A stretch of 64,000 bases of DNA from Neospora caninum Liverpool (Eukaryota > Apicomplexa > Conoidasida > Eucoccidiorida > Sarcocystidae). The notes below the pieces were generated by a model. The model was given only the letters and a program-made list of their open reading frames with translations, was not told the DNA's origin and made no database searches. Location of the stretch: positions 2,256,630-2,320,629 of the forward strand of contig NC_018396.1 of NCBI RefSeq assembly GCF_000208865.1, written 5' to 3'. A program made the translations under genes and the position numbers. Positions 26,901 through 38,693 of this stretch are shown here, piece after piece (the first letter of the stretch is position 1; each line of letters begins with the position of its first letter).

Positions 26901-29818
26901 CGTGTTCGTCCCCTACAGGGGAACCGATGGTAGACGTCTTGAGCGCGCGTGCGACGACGTCCTGCCCAGCTCGAAGGGAGATGGTGACCGTCAACAGCCT
27001 CCGAACGTTCCTTCCCTCGAGAGCTGTCTGCGCGTCCATCTCTGCATGTCATGGCGCCTTTTCGGGTGCCGAAAGCTGACTGGCAAGCGTTGGCGCTGTC
27101 AGAACTTTCCCAGTGGCTTCCTCAGGGCTCTCCGGTGTGGATTTTGTGTGTTGCGCGGCGTCCTGCATGCTGCCTGTTCGCTCGATCGGTCCTTCGGGCG
27201 TTCCAGGTGTCTTCTGGCAGCTCCATTCCTCGACACGTCCTCGTCGTCCCTGTGAACTTCGCACCTGTCATTGTGCAGCTACATGGCGTACTACTTGAAG
27301 CTGAACGAACTGCAGATGGCCCGGCAGGTTGCTGAGCGGGCCATCCAACATATCAACTATCGAGAGGAACAGGAACGTTCGAGCGTCTGGATTGCGTATC
27401 TCAATCTTGAATGCGTGTACGGGGACCGCGTCGACGAGATTTTTAAGAGGTACGACCAAACAGGAGAGGACCAGGTTTTCTGTGTCCTCAGCTGCATGCG
27501 TTTTTGAAACTGGGTATTCGGTAGGCTTTCGGAATCATCCGCGCCCTGTGTCCAGAGCAAGGTGCGCAATCGGACCACATGCGCGAAGTCTGACGTTTAA
27601 GGAAGGCACACCGGGGTGGGGATATACCGTGCATTTGGTCACCTGTGGATCGTGTTGCTAAGTGGCTCCTTTCATTCCAGGAGGAATCCTACCTTTCGTG
27701 TCCTTTGTGACGTGTGTGTTTTTCCCTGGTCGAACCAGCTATTTCCACCGCGGAACGCGACGTGGATCTACTGGGACGTCAGTGTTCACTGGGGGAAGTC
27801 AGACAGGCTCTCGCAGTGGCGGTGGGGTGAAGACATAGCGAGTGGGACGCGCGACGGTCTGTAAAAGCCTCTGCAGATTTTGTGCAGCGTTGGAGGCTCG
27901 TTTCATCACGCATCACTCGAGACAGGGGGGGGCGGTGGGGGGTTCTACTTGCTCCGAATTCGACGGTGACTCCGAGTGTTTCAAGGCGCAATGCTGTTTG
28001 CAGGGCCGTCCAGTACAACGACAGCAAGAAGATTCACTATCAGATGACCTTCATCTACGAAAAGGCACGCCAGCTGGATAAGGCCCGCCAGATGTGCGAG
28101 AAATGTTGTGAGAAGTTCCCAGAATCACAGAAGGTACGCTAGACTGACCGTTGCCGTCTCGCAAGGCGTGCGGTGCAAAGTGGCGCATGCGACGAATGGC
28201 TAGGAGATTCCCGCATGGCACGGAGAGCTCTAAATTTACCTTGCTTTTGGAGGCCAACGTAGCAGGGGGTAAAATCCTGCACGTGGCTTTTCACGAGCGA
28301 TTGCCGGTGTGGCCTCAGGAGTGTTTGGTGGACAGTATTCGGGGACGCTTCCTAGTCTGCTTTCGTGCCAGGAGAGAGTGCTCGTGCTGTGTTCTCTCGC
28401 GCCAGCTGTTTTTGAGATTCGATAAGGCAGTAGGGGCCATTGTCGATCCGATGGGGATGACGGAGGCGTCTGTCGCCTGCTTCCTCCTGGTGTCACGACA
28501 GCTGCGTTTCAGCTGCGTGTCATGTCCAATCGTCACGACGGCTTTGGGTGAGCAGCCGCGCCGCTTTGGGCTGCACGTGACCCCCTCTTCTTTTGCTGTC
28601 TCCCTGTGATCTGTAGATGTGGGTTCGCCATCTCACCTTGCTGTACACGGCACTAGATGCGGCAAGCGCCGCCCGCGACCTCATGCTCCAGGCTCTCTTC
28701 CGCCTGCCCAGGAGGAAGCACATCGAATTTGTCGCCACCTGTGCTCGACTGGAGTATAAGCACGGAAGTAAAGAACGGTAAGAGAGGCAGAGATAACATC
28801 ACTGGAACGCTTTCGTAGTCGGCGAATCTATCATCCTGGGCAGACCACACCTTGCGCATGTCCTCCCTTTCTGTTGCCTTGGTGCTGGGGCTCCTCCCGG
28901 CTAACCATCCCGTTTTCTTTGAAGCACACTTCCCTTCTCTCCGTTAGTATGGTCTCAAAGTACCACTGATCCCGCCTCGCAAATTCTGGAATAACTGAAT
29001 ACCACGTTTACGCATTCATCTGATATACCGAGGCTTGAATCGGCCACGGGGCAGTGCATCGTTTTGTGCGTCCTGTGGCTTGGCAAATAGCATAGTGCCT
29101 GTTGTTCTTTCCGGAGTAACCTCAAAAGATGGCAGTCGAGTATATCAAACCGTTCGCTCCAACTTTGCGATGGAGCTTTTTCTGCGTAACTACAGTTCAC
29201 GAATCGTCAAATGGGCGCTACTCGGAGGCTATAGGGTGGGTGCTGGATGCTGATCCATGGGGATTGTATAAGCAGCGAAAAGACGTCCGCGGGGGTTCCT
29301 TACTGTGCTACGTTTAGAGAGGTCTTCTGGGAGGCAGCTGGCGTCGAGCACCCGGTCGATAAAGGGGGTTGGCGTGCGTCCAACAGGAGCATCATCTGAT
29401 ACGTGGAATTGACGAGATATATACTGATCAGCTGATGATGTACGCAAGGGCTGTAGTTTGTGAACTCCTTGAGGGTGTCCCTGCGCGTCTCTTGTGATGT
29501 CCTCTCAGAGGCCAAACGTACTTCGAGAAGCTGCTTGCGGAACATCCGAAGAGGACCGACATTTGGTCGCAGTATGTAGATGCGCACATCGCAGCTCACA
29601 CGCCTCCCCGGTGTGTCCCAGCCAATCTGCAGTCGATCCGAGTTCTGTTTGAGCGGACGACATCACTTCAGCTCAAGTTGCGCAAGATGAAATTCTTCTT
29701 TACCCGATGGCTCGGCTTCGAGAAACAGCATGGCACTGCCGAAACGCAAGCTCGAGTGCGTGCCAAGGCTCGGCAATTCGTTCAGAGCGTCGAAAACAAA
29801 ATCCGGCAAGAATCCTGA
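14967..29818 (+). CDS. RRP5: Rrp5/PDCD11-like rRNA biogenesis protein: S1 repeats plus C-terminal HAT repeats, 12 exons
   Basis: Rrp5 is a nucleolar protein of the small-subunit processome needed for early pre-rRNA cleavages. Exons: 14967-17275, 17705-18347, 18839-19258, 19447-19699, 20078-23007, 23444-23944, 24679-25887, 26524-26654, 27279-27449, 28004-28133, 28617-28777, 29509-29818. Phases agree throughout, giving about 3,055 residues against roughly 1,700-1,900 in yeast and human. The S1-type beta modules are clear near residues 144-180, 293-355, 1234-1300, 1422-1450, 1857-1930, 2353-2385 and 2510-2595 (the last begins GDVIDGRVRGLETFGVFV). They are separated by long charged insertions, with an NLS-like SKKRKL near 2049. 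An acidic linker leads to HAT/TPR repeats (about 2765-3040) starting SPEDFERLVLVN and ending near KMKFFFTRWLGFEKQHGT, the family's C-terminal hallmark. The exon 6 acceptor could instead be at 23564. The start ATG sits in GGCTCCATGGCG. Confidence 0.9.
23879..23938 (+). repeat. 15-bp in-frame tandem repeat inside RRP5 exon 6
   Basis: Four 15-base units starting TTGCGGAGCGACGCC, the last diverged, code LRSDA, LRSGD, LRSDA and LRFEN. They lie just 5' of the donor at 23945 and between S1-like modules, so they lengthen a linker. The unit length keeps the frame open when copies are gained or lost. Confidence 0.75.
25979..26160. repeat. CATA tetranucleotide microsatellite in RRP5 intron 7
   Basis: About 180 bases consist of CATA/TACA units with scattered cgta, ctta and taga variants. 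They lie about 90 bases after the exon 7 donor and well before the exon 8 acceptor. Translation gives meaningless YIHT or MYVC repeats in all frames. It is a typical hypervariable marker-type repeat. Confidence 0.95.
26655..27278 (+). other. Probable GC-AG intron in RRP5 (intron 8)
   Basis: The HAT repeat reads VNGNSAAVWI in exon 8 and YMAYYLKLNELQMA in exon 9. The only phase-consistent join between them uses donor ATCAG|GCAAGT at 26654/26655 and acceptor ttgtgcag|C at 27278/27279, both phase 2. AG|GCAAGT is the textbook GC-donor consensus. No GT donor nearby keeps the conserved frame. Confidence 0.65.
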
Positions 29819-30504
29819 GTTTCTCGTTCGGGAGCGGCGGGGCTTGGCCTGGTGACCCTGCTGTTTCGTGCTTGGCTAGCGTCGGAAAGCATCGCATCTG
29901 GCAAGTCGGGCATGAAGAAGCACCTTCTTCGCAGCGCCCACATGTGTGTTATGCGCGTTGAATGTTGTAGCCGGTAGTCTTAAATACGAGTTACTGCACG
30001 GGACTATCAAATAATCAAAGTCACGTAACAGTGAATAGGGGAGATTTACCACCTGGCGAACGGCGAGGTGCAGTTGAGATGCAAACGCGGATTCACGGAG
30101 TGTTGGCGAATATTGACGTAAAGAGAGACAGCGCTGCGCACACAGTCAAGTGGCGGGTGGGGTTGAGCTCTTGGTCAGCGTTCTGCCCGCCGCAATCTTG
30201 AAAGTGAAAAGTGCGGGAGCGCCATGCCCAGTAGTTTCTACGCATGGCCCAGAAGCAATATTCGCCCCTCCCCCGAAGCGATTTGTCTGTTCAACCGAAT
30301 CTAGACCTAGTCAGTATGGGAGCTGGTAGGCGGTGGCTCTCAACGACGAATTGAAGCGTTCTGTTCGAATAGTGCACTGAAGTAGTCCACACCGATTGTC
30401 CATCAGCAACCTGAGGACTGTTCTAGGTCGACAACACCCTGTAGTGAAGACGAGTACACCATTCAAATTCCGCGACTGTCTTTTAGGTTTCCAACTCCTC
30501 CAAT
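29819..30504. other. RRP5 3' flank, nothing recognised
   Basis: This holds the 3' untranslated region of RRP5 and then AT-richer sequence. No frame, RNA gene or repeat could be supported. Confidence 0.4.
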
Positions 30505-31225
30505 TCATGATAGTGTGTGGCACCATTGAATTTCTGACACTACAGAACCCACAGGCGTCAAACCAGCGATTCGCCCCTCAGAAAAATAGTGATGAAGTAC
30601 TGACCAAGCTATCCCACAGTTCCATCTGTCGAATGCTTAGGTGGCGGATTCACCGTGCCGTGAGACTCGCATGCGCAGAGCTGGCCATCAGAGGTTTGAT
30701 CTGGCAGCAGCACACGGTTAATCCGGCAGACGTTCGAGAGTAAATGGAGTAAACGTAAGTCCTGTTCTGCTTCTGCTTCAATCTGCTTGACACTAAGGGG
30801 CTCTCCGCCTTGGGTGGTGGCAAGCGTCCTGTCGGCAGCGATGGCTGCTACAGTTATCTGATCAATCGCTTGGTGAACAACTTCAACCTTTTGAGCAACT
30901 AATGATTTGATTCCGGCACACATTTCTCCTGGATTACTAAGCACACGGCACCATCTGTGCGTGCAATGTGGTTTTCGCCAGAGGGAAAAACTTTAGAGGC
31001 ACGAGTAAATGACATGGCACCTACCCGGTTCATGCATCTGCTCGCACACGCGGAATGTGTGGACAGTGCCGACGTCGGTTTTTGCTGAAGGAGCTTACTA
31101 CATGAGGGCGCATAGGTCGTGAGCAACGTTAACATTGTCGCAGGCGGAAACTGTTAGACTTATCGTTGGTGAGATAGTAGGACTTCCCATTCTTCGGTTG
31201 GCGTCGCCGTCCACTCTTTGGACGG
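30505..31225 (-). CDS. Small orphan gene, 3' part of three exons, unknown function
   Basis: Three exons join in phase: 31225-31099 (donor TA|gtaagc), 30936-30755 (acceptor gtgcttag|T, weak donor C|gtttac) and 30599-30505 (acceptor ggtcag|TA, stop TGA). Together they code about 134 residues with an amphipathic stretch around KVEVVHQAIDQITVAA and a Glu-rich helix QIEAEAEQDL. No family is recognised. The 5' end is not resolved; an acceptor at 31252 is an alternative first boundary, and earlier exons may lie up to about 32.5 kb. With free choice of splice sites such agreement can arise by chance, so this is a hypothesis. Confidence 0.35.
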
Positions 31226-32610
31226 CTGGCATTTCGGTGAGAGAAGACAATACTATATTTCCAAGCTAACATGCTTGTGCAGCTTCGGAACGAATCCTGG
31301 CGTTTGTATCTCTCTCCCTCGAATGTCCCAGCCACCACAAGCAAGGAGACACGTTTACCCCTGCATTATGAAAGATTGTACGAGACGCACGTGCCTCACA
31401 CAGCTGCGTGTTCCTTAGTAGTGACCGTCCGAAGAAGTCGGAAGACTCGAGTGTAGCCCCACACGTCACTATAACCTCACAGGGGATCCATTTGTGGGTC
31501 AGGGATTCGGTCTAGCGTCTTGTCATGTGAAACGAGATGCCAAACGTGGAAACAAAGAACATGCTTGCGTCTGTAATTCATACGTCATTACTGCAGGCAA
31601 CGGTTGAATGTATCAATGCACTGGGTAGGGGCAGTAGAACGTGCACTAAAGTCCCAGCAGGTCGTAATTCGCAAACCACGTGACGATCACGTAGCACCAC
31701 ATCCTCTGATCATGCAGCATCACACGGACGCAAAAATACTACGGAGCACGTCCTCCTTCCTGTGGTAACTCTCGTAGTGAAATGTATCGGTCGGCAGACA
31801 CAAGTTGTTCTTCTCGGATCTTGACTATCGGTACGTCTACAATTGTACGGCTCGCCTCCTTGGCTCTGTAGAAGGATTGACGTCGTTCCCCCAATAACTG
31901 CGGCGCCGCGATTGTCAACGCCCCAGCTTACGAAAAGGCGAGAGCACGCGTCGTGTGTCGCTGAAGCAGTGTAGCGTAGACGTATTCTTCCACTTCATGA
32001 CGGCGATCGAGACGAACGTACAACAACGCGCAGAAGCCATTCCGGAAAACGACGTAGTCACGCCCCCCCATAATCTCCTGAAGGCCGTCCGTCAAGTTTT
32101 TCCTTGTTTCATCCTATTGGCTTACAATTACACACTTTGGAGAGACGAGAGAAATTCCGTGTGGTACGTGTCACTGTGTGGGTTATGCCCCCCCCCTTGT
32201 GTTGCCGGTGGCGTCGCAATAGCTTTTCGTGCAACGCGTCAAGACCCGGTGAAACACGTTTCCCCATTTCAAACTTTATATTTCTGCCGCCAGTGATGGG
32301 CGGAGTTCGTGTAGTATCGGCTAACGATGTCCTGCGTTGAGTCTTTCCCGCATTGACTTTGGTGGTCTGGTCAGAAAAGCCGAGTGTAAATTCAAGGGAT
32401 TTGGAGTGGCTGAACTCGCCCTGAGAATGAATCTGGAAGATGGCGTACGACAACGTGATAAACGATGATATAGAGGAGGATTTCATTTGGAGACGGCCTA
32501 CAAAGAGAACGCGGGGAATGTACGTGCTTTATTTACCTAGATTGGGACCGGGTTTGTCAGGCGGTACAGAGGAGAGCGGCTGGCAGTCGTAGCGGTGTCG
32601 TACGAGCAAG
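31226..32610. other. Unresolved stretch with open frames on both strands
   Basis: Around 31.95-32.10 kb both strands are open. One minus-strand frame starting MKSSSISSFITLSYAIF (ATG at 32486) looks like a short signal-type N-terminus and stays open to 32109. It could be a 5' exon of the small minus-strand gene at 30.5-31.2 kb, but no phase-consistent join was found. Nothing is called. Confidence 0.25.
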
Positions 32611-33062
32611 ATGGGTGACTGGGAAGCGTTTGATGCAGTGTTGGGTACGATGTGCACTGGCGAGAAAACGAAGGACGATTTTTTTCATTGGTATTTGGAC
32701 GGAGATGGCCAGCATATATCCGGACAGCCAGGGGTCTACTGCCGTTGCAGTTTGTCCCGATGAGGCATATGTTGCAGCAATTAGTGTTGCCAGATATTTC
32801 CCCGCTGAAAGGACAGTCAACTTTTGTGTATGGGGCGGTGATGTCCTGGATCATGTTGGATCAGCTGAGGCATGAGAGGTCCATTCCGCTACCTTTTTGT
32901 TTCTGTTGCTTCAGCACGTTTAATACGTCGTCAAGGACAGGCATTTGGGGCAAGGCTCTCAAATGGGGGACTATGGCCCTGATTGGAGCCGCGGCCCTTG
33001 GAATAACAGCGAAAGCTGGCCGGGCTGCCTTAAATATGTGTAAGACGAAGAATAATGCTTGA
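32611..33062 (+). CDS. Possible orphan gene ending in a single transmembrane helix
   Basis: The best supported part is a terminal exon at about 32915-33062. A long pyrimidine tract (ctttttgtttctgttgcttcag) is followed by a frame containing a helix of about 20 hydrophobic residues with Lys on each side (ALKWGTMALIGAAALGITAK) and a short basic tail to TGA. Upstream, an ATG at 32611 opens 48 codons (MGDWEAFDAVLG), but the donor linking the two is not clear. All three plus frames are partly open between. The antisense strand is also open, so strand choice rests mainly on the acceptor and the membrane helix. Family unknown. Confidence 0.3.
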
Positions 33063-33929
33063 ACTGCTTGAAGGTCGGAGAGGTGACTTCCTTCGGGGCT
33101 CTTGGAAGTAACCGTCTTTTTGCTCATGGGGCACGAGTGGAGAGCATCTCTAAGGCGTTGACCAATGCGTGCTTCTCTCCTTCCATGACAAACAGTATTT
33201 GAGTTTCGTATATTTATCTGTGGTGCGTTGACAGTTCGTACCCGCTGGGGCACTGCTTTTCTCATACGTTGTTGCTAGTGTAATCCTGCGTGCGATCGTG
33301 CAGGGCAGTTGCTCCGGTGCCATGTGTTCTTCATCTGTTCGTAACATGTTGTTTTTGTTTTCTCTTCGTGTATGTGCTTCAGACAGAGGAGCAGAGTAAG
33401 TCTTACCCCCATGTTTCAAGGTACCACGGATTTTAAGCAGTCACACGATTGTGGCAGTTCACACAAGAGCCCTCACCTGCTGTTCGTTTGTTACCAGGCC
33501 ACAGCCAGTAAGTGACTCCGACGTCCAGTCCTTGACGTCATGCTTGGGTTGTTAAGACGATGCATGTGCGTCTCGTACACGGGCTGCGTCGTGCGCCTCC
33601 AAAGTTTGACTTCGGCGGCGACGGCAACAGTGCATTCGTGCTGCCAGTTGTTTTAAAAAGGGAAGATAGGGGGGAACCCAGTTTTACAGGGGGGACTATT
33701 TCACAAACTTCAAGGCATTGGAGAGGCGGAGATTATTATATGTGCCCGGGAAACCGCTCTTGTGTGCGTAGGGTCAACAACCTGTCCTGCGCGGGTTCCC
33801 ACGAAGGGCGGTAAGTAGATCCAAACACCATCGCAGCTCGAAAGGCCTTAATGAGCCCGGTGCAGTTGCGGGAGCAGCGTGTTTTATTACCAACGGCCGA
33901 CTTGCGCAGCATACCGGGGGGGGGGGGGA
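33063..33929. other. Flank of the tandem array with a G13 tract
   Basis: No gene could be supported. A run of 13 G at 33916-33928 sits immediately before the first recognisable repeat of the array. Confidence 0.4.
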
Positions 33930-36410
33930 GCGGGACATTCGTTTCTTCGTGATCGTAGTCTATAACGGTAAGGCAGCGATGCAGATCGTATCTCGCTGTG
34001 GCACTGCATAGCCCGTCATATTCGGAGCCACGTGGTGGCGGTATGTCGCTCAGAATTTCAACAAATCGTTATTGCGGCCTTCTGATTTTTTTTGTGAGGA
34101 AGAGGCTCGTGTTTGCGGAGAAACATCCAGTGCTTCCAGTTTCATGTTTACGTATCTCACCTTCATCGACACCATACTCGGGTGTTCGGAGGCGAGGGAC
34201 TTCCTGAGGGGGAAGACAGACAACGAGCTGCCCTGGCAAGGTAAAGGGAAGATGTGTCTGGCAGTATTGCATGATGGGGGTCGAGCACCATTTTGTTTCT
34301 GTTCTGTAGTGGATCCTTGGATGGAGGCGATGGGCTATCTGCCTTGCGTTGGGACGTGCATCACGGAGAAGCCTTCGTGCTGTTCGGAAGCGTTGGCTTT
34401 TCTTGTTGGCAACAGAGGGGAAAACTTCAGTTTCGAATTGAGATGACCTTTCTGTTTGACGGTTACGGTTCGTGTTTGATTCAGGCAGGCACCAGGGCGC
34501 ATCGAGCTCGGGGATATCTTAATGGTTCCCTGGATCGGGTAAGGATAGAATTTGTTGGGGGTGCTCGTTTCTCCGTTATCGTACTCTATAACGGTAAGGC
34601 AGCGACGCAGATCGTATGTCCGCTGTTGGACATAGCTCGTCATATTTGTCAGCCACGTGGTGGCGGTAGGTCGCTGAGAATTTCATCAAATCGGTATTGC
34701 GACCTTCTGATTTTTTTTTGTGAGGAAGAGGCTCGTGTTTGCGGAGAAACATCCAGTGCTTCCAGTTTCTTGTTTACGTATCTCACCTTCATCGACGCTA
34801 TACTCGGGTGTTCGGAGGCGAGGGAGTTCCTGAGGGGGAAGACAGACAACGAGCTGCCCTGGCAAGAGTAAACGGAAGATGTTTCTGGCAGTGTTGCATG
34901 ATGGGGGTCGAGCACCATTTTGTTTCTGTTCTGTAGTGGATCCTTGGATGGAGACGATGGGCTACCTGCCCTGGCGTTGGGACGTGCATCACGCGCAAGC
35001 CTTCGTGCTGCTCCGAAGCATTGGCTTATCTGGTTGTCAACAGAGGGGAAAACTTCAGTTTCGGATTGACAGGAGCGTTCTGTTTGACGGTCACGGTTCG
35101 CGTTTGATCCAGGCAAGGACGTTGGCGGCGGGAGCTGGGGAATTGTTTAATGCTGTCTTCGTGCTGGTAAGGACAGTTTTTGTTGGGGGCGCTCGTTTCT
35201 CCGTTATCGTACTCTATAACGGTAAGGCAGCGATGCAGATCGTATCCCCGCTGTGGCACTGCATAGCTCGTCACATTCGTCAGCCACGTGGTGGCGGTAT
35301 GTCGCTGAGAATTTCAACAAATCGGTATTGCGGCCTTCTGATTTTTTTGTGAGGAAGAGGCTCGTGTTTGCGGAGAAACATCCAGTGCTTCCAGTTTCAT
35401 GTTTACGTATCTCACCTTCATCGACGCTATACTCGGGTGTTCGGAGGCGAGGGATTTCCTGAGGGGGAAGACAGACAACGAGCTGCCCTGGCAAGGTAAA
35501 GGGAAGATGTTTCTGGCAGTGTTGCATGATGGGGGTCGAGCACCATTTTGTTTCTGTGCTGTAGTGGATCCTTGGATGGAGACGATCGGCTCGCTGCTTT
35601 GGCGTTGGGACGTGCATCACGCGCAAGCCTTCCTTCTTCGCTGAAGCGTTGGCTTTTCTTGTTGGCATCTGAGGGGACAGCATCAGTTTCGAATTGACAT
35701 GAGCTTTCTGTTTGACGGTTACGGTTCGTGTTTGATTCAGCCTCCGCCGGGTCAAGCAAGGGAATATCGTAATGGTGCACCCTTCCCGGTAAGGATAGTT
35801 TTTGTTGGGGGCGCTCGTTTCTCCGTTATCGTACTCTATAACGGTAAGGCAGCGATGCAGATCGTATCTCCGCTGTGGCACTGCGTCGCTCGTCATATTT
35901 GTCAGCCACGTGGTGGCGGTATGTCGCTGAGAATTTCAACAAATCGTTATTGCGGCCTTCTGATTTTTTTTGTGAGGAAGAGACTCGTGTTTGCGGAGAA
36001 ACATCCAGTGCTTCGAGATTCATGTTTACGTATCTCTCTCATCTTCATCGGCACCATACTCGGGTGTTCGGAGGCGAGGGACTTCCTGAGGGGGAAGACA
36101 GACAACGAGCTGCCCTGGCAAGGGTAAACGGAAGATGTTTCTGGCAGTGTTGCATGATGGGGGTCGAGCACCATTTTGTTTCTGTTCTGTAGTGGATCCT
36201 TGGATGGAGACGATGGACTATCTGCCCTGGCGTTGGGACGTGCATCACGCGGAAGCCTTCGTGCTGCTCGGGAGCATTGGCTTACCTTGTTGGCAACGGA
36301 GGGGAAAACTTCAGTTTCGGATTGACATGGGCTTTCTGTTTGACGGTTACGGTTCGTGTTTAATGCAGGCATTGCCACCGGCGGAGGGAACTGTGGCATT
36401 GCTGGGAGGG
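33930..36410. repeat. Tandem array of about four 625-bp units
   Basis: The anchor AGCCACGTGGTGGCGGTA-like block recurs at 34026, 34651, 35282 and 35904, that is, at 625, 631 and 622 bases. The flanking sequence repeats almost base for base, including the block with gtttgcggagaaacatccag, the block ending gacaacgagctgccctggca, and ggtaaggcagcgatgcagat. The first unit is 5'-truncated and the last fades near 36.37-36.41 kb. Each unit holds a splice-acceptor-like tract (ttttgtttctgttctgtag) before TGGATCCTTGGATGGA and a donor-like GGTAAGG. Long frames are open on both strands but are broken by a T7/T8/T9 homopolymer and indels, so I annotate it as a repeat, not as genes. It may be a decayed duplicated exon cassette. 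Confidence 0.85.
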
Positions 36411-38693
36411 GGTACAATTTGCCTTCCCGCATGCCTCGGCTGACTGTTGCTTTCATATCGCTGATGCGCTGACGGGGAAATGGTGTGACGAGGCTTACGA
36501 AACCTCTCCTCAGCTAAGGCGGGTGTGGTGTGCAGGTTTGTATGGATTTTCTTCTGATGTCCTCTTTTCCGTGGCTCTTTTGGTCAGCAAGATCGGCCAA
36601 CTGTTTGGGGGGGCAGCCCATTTTGGGTTTGCTTTCTGGGTGGGATATTCTGGGTGTTTTATTAAAATATTTTCTCATATACAGGAGAGAATGGCTGATT
36701 TATCCACTGGGTTGCTGACGCAGGCTGGGCAGGACCGGGGACAGCATGAAACCGTCTTGCCAGCGTCATCAGGAGCCCCGGCTTGGGGGCTGCCGGCAAG
36801 CTTCCTGAGCATGTAATGCTCTAACGGCACAGTAGAGAGATCGTAAACGCGACTGTGTGGATCACACATATTTTTCTGCGGCATATGCCTGGGTGGGTAT
36901 TATGCTGTTGTATTTCTGTTGTTAATGCCATGCGATCCCTTGTGTACTCAGGGAAACGAACAAGAGGGCCCGGCTCCGTTCGTACCCCTGCTGCCCCAAC
37001 TAAGCTGGTTACGAGGTCCGGACGACCAAGTCACCGAGACGATGCCGGTTATACCCCTGCCCGACATGAGGAGGATGCTAGTAAGTTGCGTCAAATCCCA
37101 CTTCGAAAAGTGCTTACGGTTACGCATCGCCTGCTCAAGATGGGTGTCTTTCCAGGCGTATCCTGGAAGATATGGTAGAGGGAATAACTGTTTTTGGCAG
37201 TCAAAAGACCATTCAGGACACAGGGCTTCAGATAGACTACATGCCCATGTCCGTTCCTCTTTTCACAGAAATTGGGGTCGAGTTCCGCGTACCCAACTGG
37301 TGACTGCAGTAGGTGGTTTTCGATATCAGTTAGTTTGGTGGGAGATGGCACTAGCTATCAGAATGGAGCGGTGTTCATGCATTGGACCAGGATATCGTCA
37401 ACACAGGTTTGGCCCTGTAGGGCCCTGATGATGCTTTGGGATTGCGTGTCGTTTGGTGTGCAGGATTACGTGCCTTCGTCCGTTATAGAAACTCTGAACA
37501 GTGTAAGCATTTCCGCACTCCTCCGTGCCTCGGTTTCTCAATCAGTGTGAGCCGTACCCATCATAGCGCGTCCGTAACTGAGACTGTAGACTGTGATATG
37601 CACAAAAGAAACTCGCTTGCTCCAGTTTTCTCCATTATCTGTGAACCGTTTCGCTGTTACGTTGGCTCTGTGGCGTCTTCTTAAGCCAGGTGAACAGGGA
37701 ATTTCATGTGGAGTGCTATTGTTGGTGGCATCGATGAGCCCCTGCATCACCTCTTCTGTTTCGATGACCAGAGTATGTGTTTCATGAACTCTAACGTGAA
37801 CTTACGCACTAGCGGTAACATTGCCTTCTTCAAAGAACCCACGCTGAGGAATATCGATATGAAGATAACAGAAGACGCTGTCACCGTTGTAGTTTGTTTG
37901 TTTGTCATGTTCGGAAATTCACAGTGGGGCAACTACATCCGACGGGATTGAGGGACACAAGGGAAAAAGTAGGTCCGAGAGCAGAAGTTGATAGCATCGC
38001 GCTTCCCGTGCTTCGCCACTTCAGGTGCAGTCTTCATAGCTGGGAATTCTGTTTCCGATGGCTTCAGATCCATTTGGAGTTTGAATGGATAGGAACTTAC
38101 GATCATGTGTGAAAGTTACCAGGGAATACGGCTGTCGTTTGAGACACTCCCTGGCTTGTGCAGAGTATGTCGAAAGCTGCGTCTTGCCCAAGAGTAGTTG
38201 CCAGTGTGTCCCAGAGCTCACCCCCCCCCCTCCAGGTGTTCTTGTGATATGTTCCCCGATAAAGGAAAGTTAGCGCCATATACCGGTGACAAGAGTCGCT
38301 CGGTTGCTAGATCTGACAAAGCTTGTGTACGGTGCCGTCTGTTTGTTATCAGGACATACACCTAGAGCGAGGGTCACAGTAGTCGTCGCAGTTCATAAAT
38401 CTTCACAATTCCGACATTTTAATGGTTCTCCGTATAAATCAATCGTATATCTCGTGGTCTTCTGAATCGTGCTCTAAGTGGTGAGGCGGCAGTGTAGAGC
38501 TTCTCGCTCGAACAGCATTGTGAGTGTTGCAAGGCACGGAAGAGGCGGGCGTCCTTCTGCCTTCAGGGTATGCACGGTGTCCGAGGTACAGCATTTTGTT
38601 CCAGGGAAGAAGGAGCGCCCTTTCAATAGCGTTGTTTTGTCAGTGCATCTACGGAAATGCCTAGGGATGGTATTGTCTTGTTGAAGGAACCAG
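36411..38693. other. Unresolved stretch downstream of the array with exon-like segments
   Basis: Several segments look exon-like but do not join. The plus frame 36523-36816 is hydrophobic, with an acceptor-like tattttctcatatacag inside it, and ends at TAA. The segment 36951-37080 is bounded by tactcag and a gtaagt donor and is open in two frames. A third lies around 38110-38270 before a run of ten C at 38221. Antisense frames are open across most of this too. I could not decide strand or gene structure. Confidence 0.25.

Noticed and set aside
34293..36127. Separate protein-coding genes in each unit of the tandem array
   Set aside because: Frames change between units through T-run and indel differences, and both strands are equally open.
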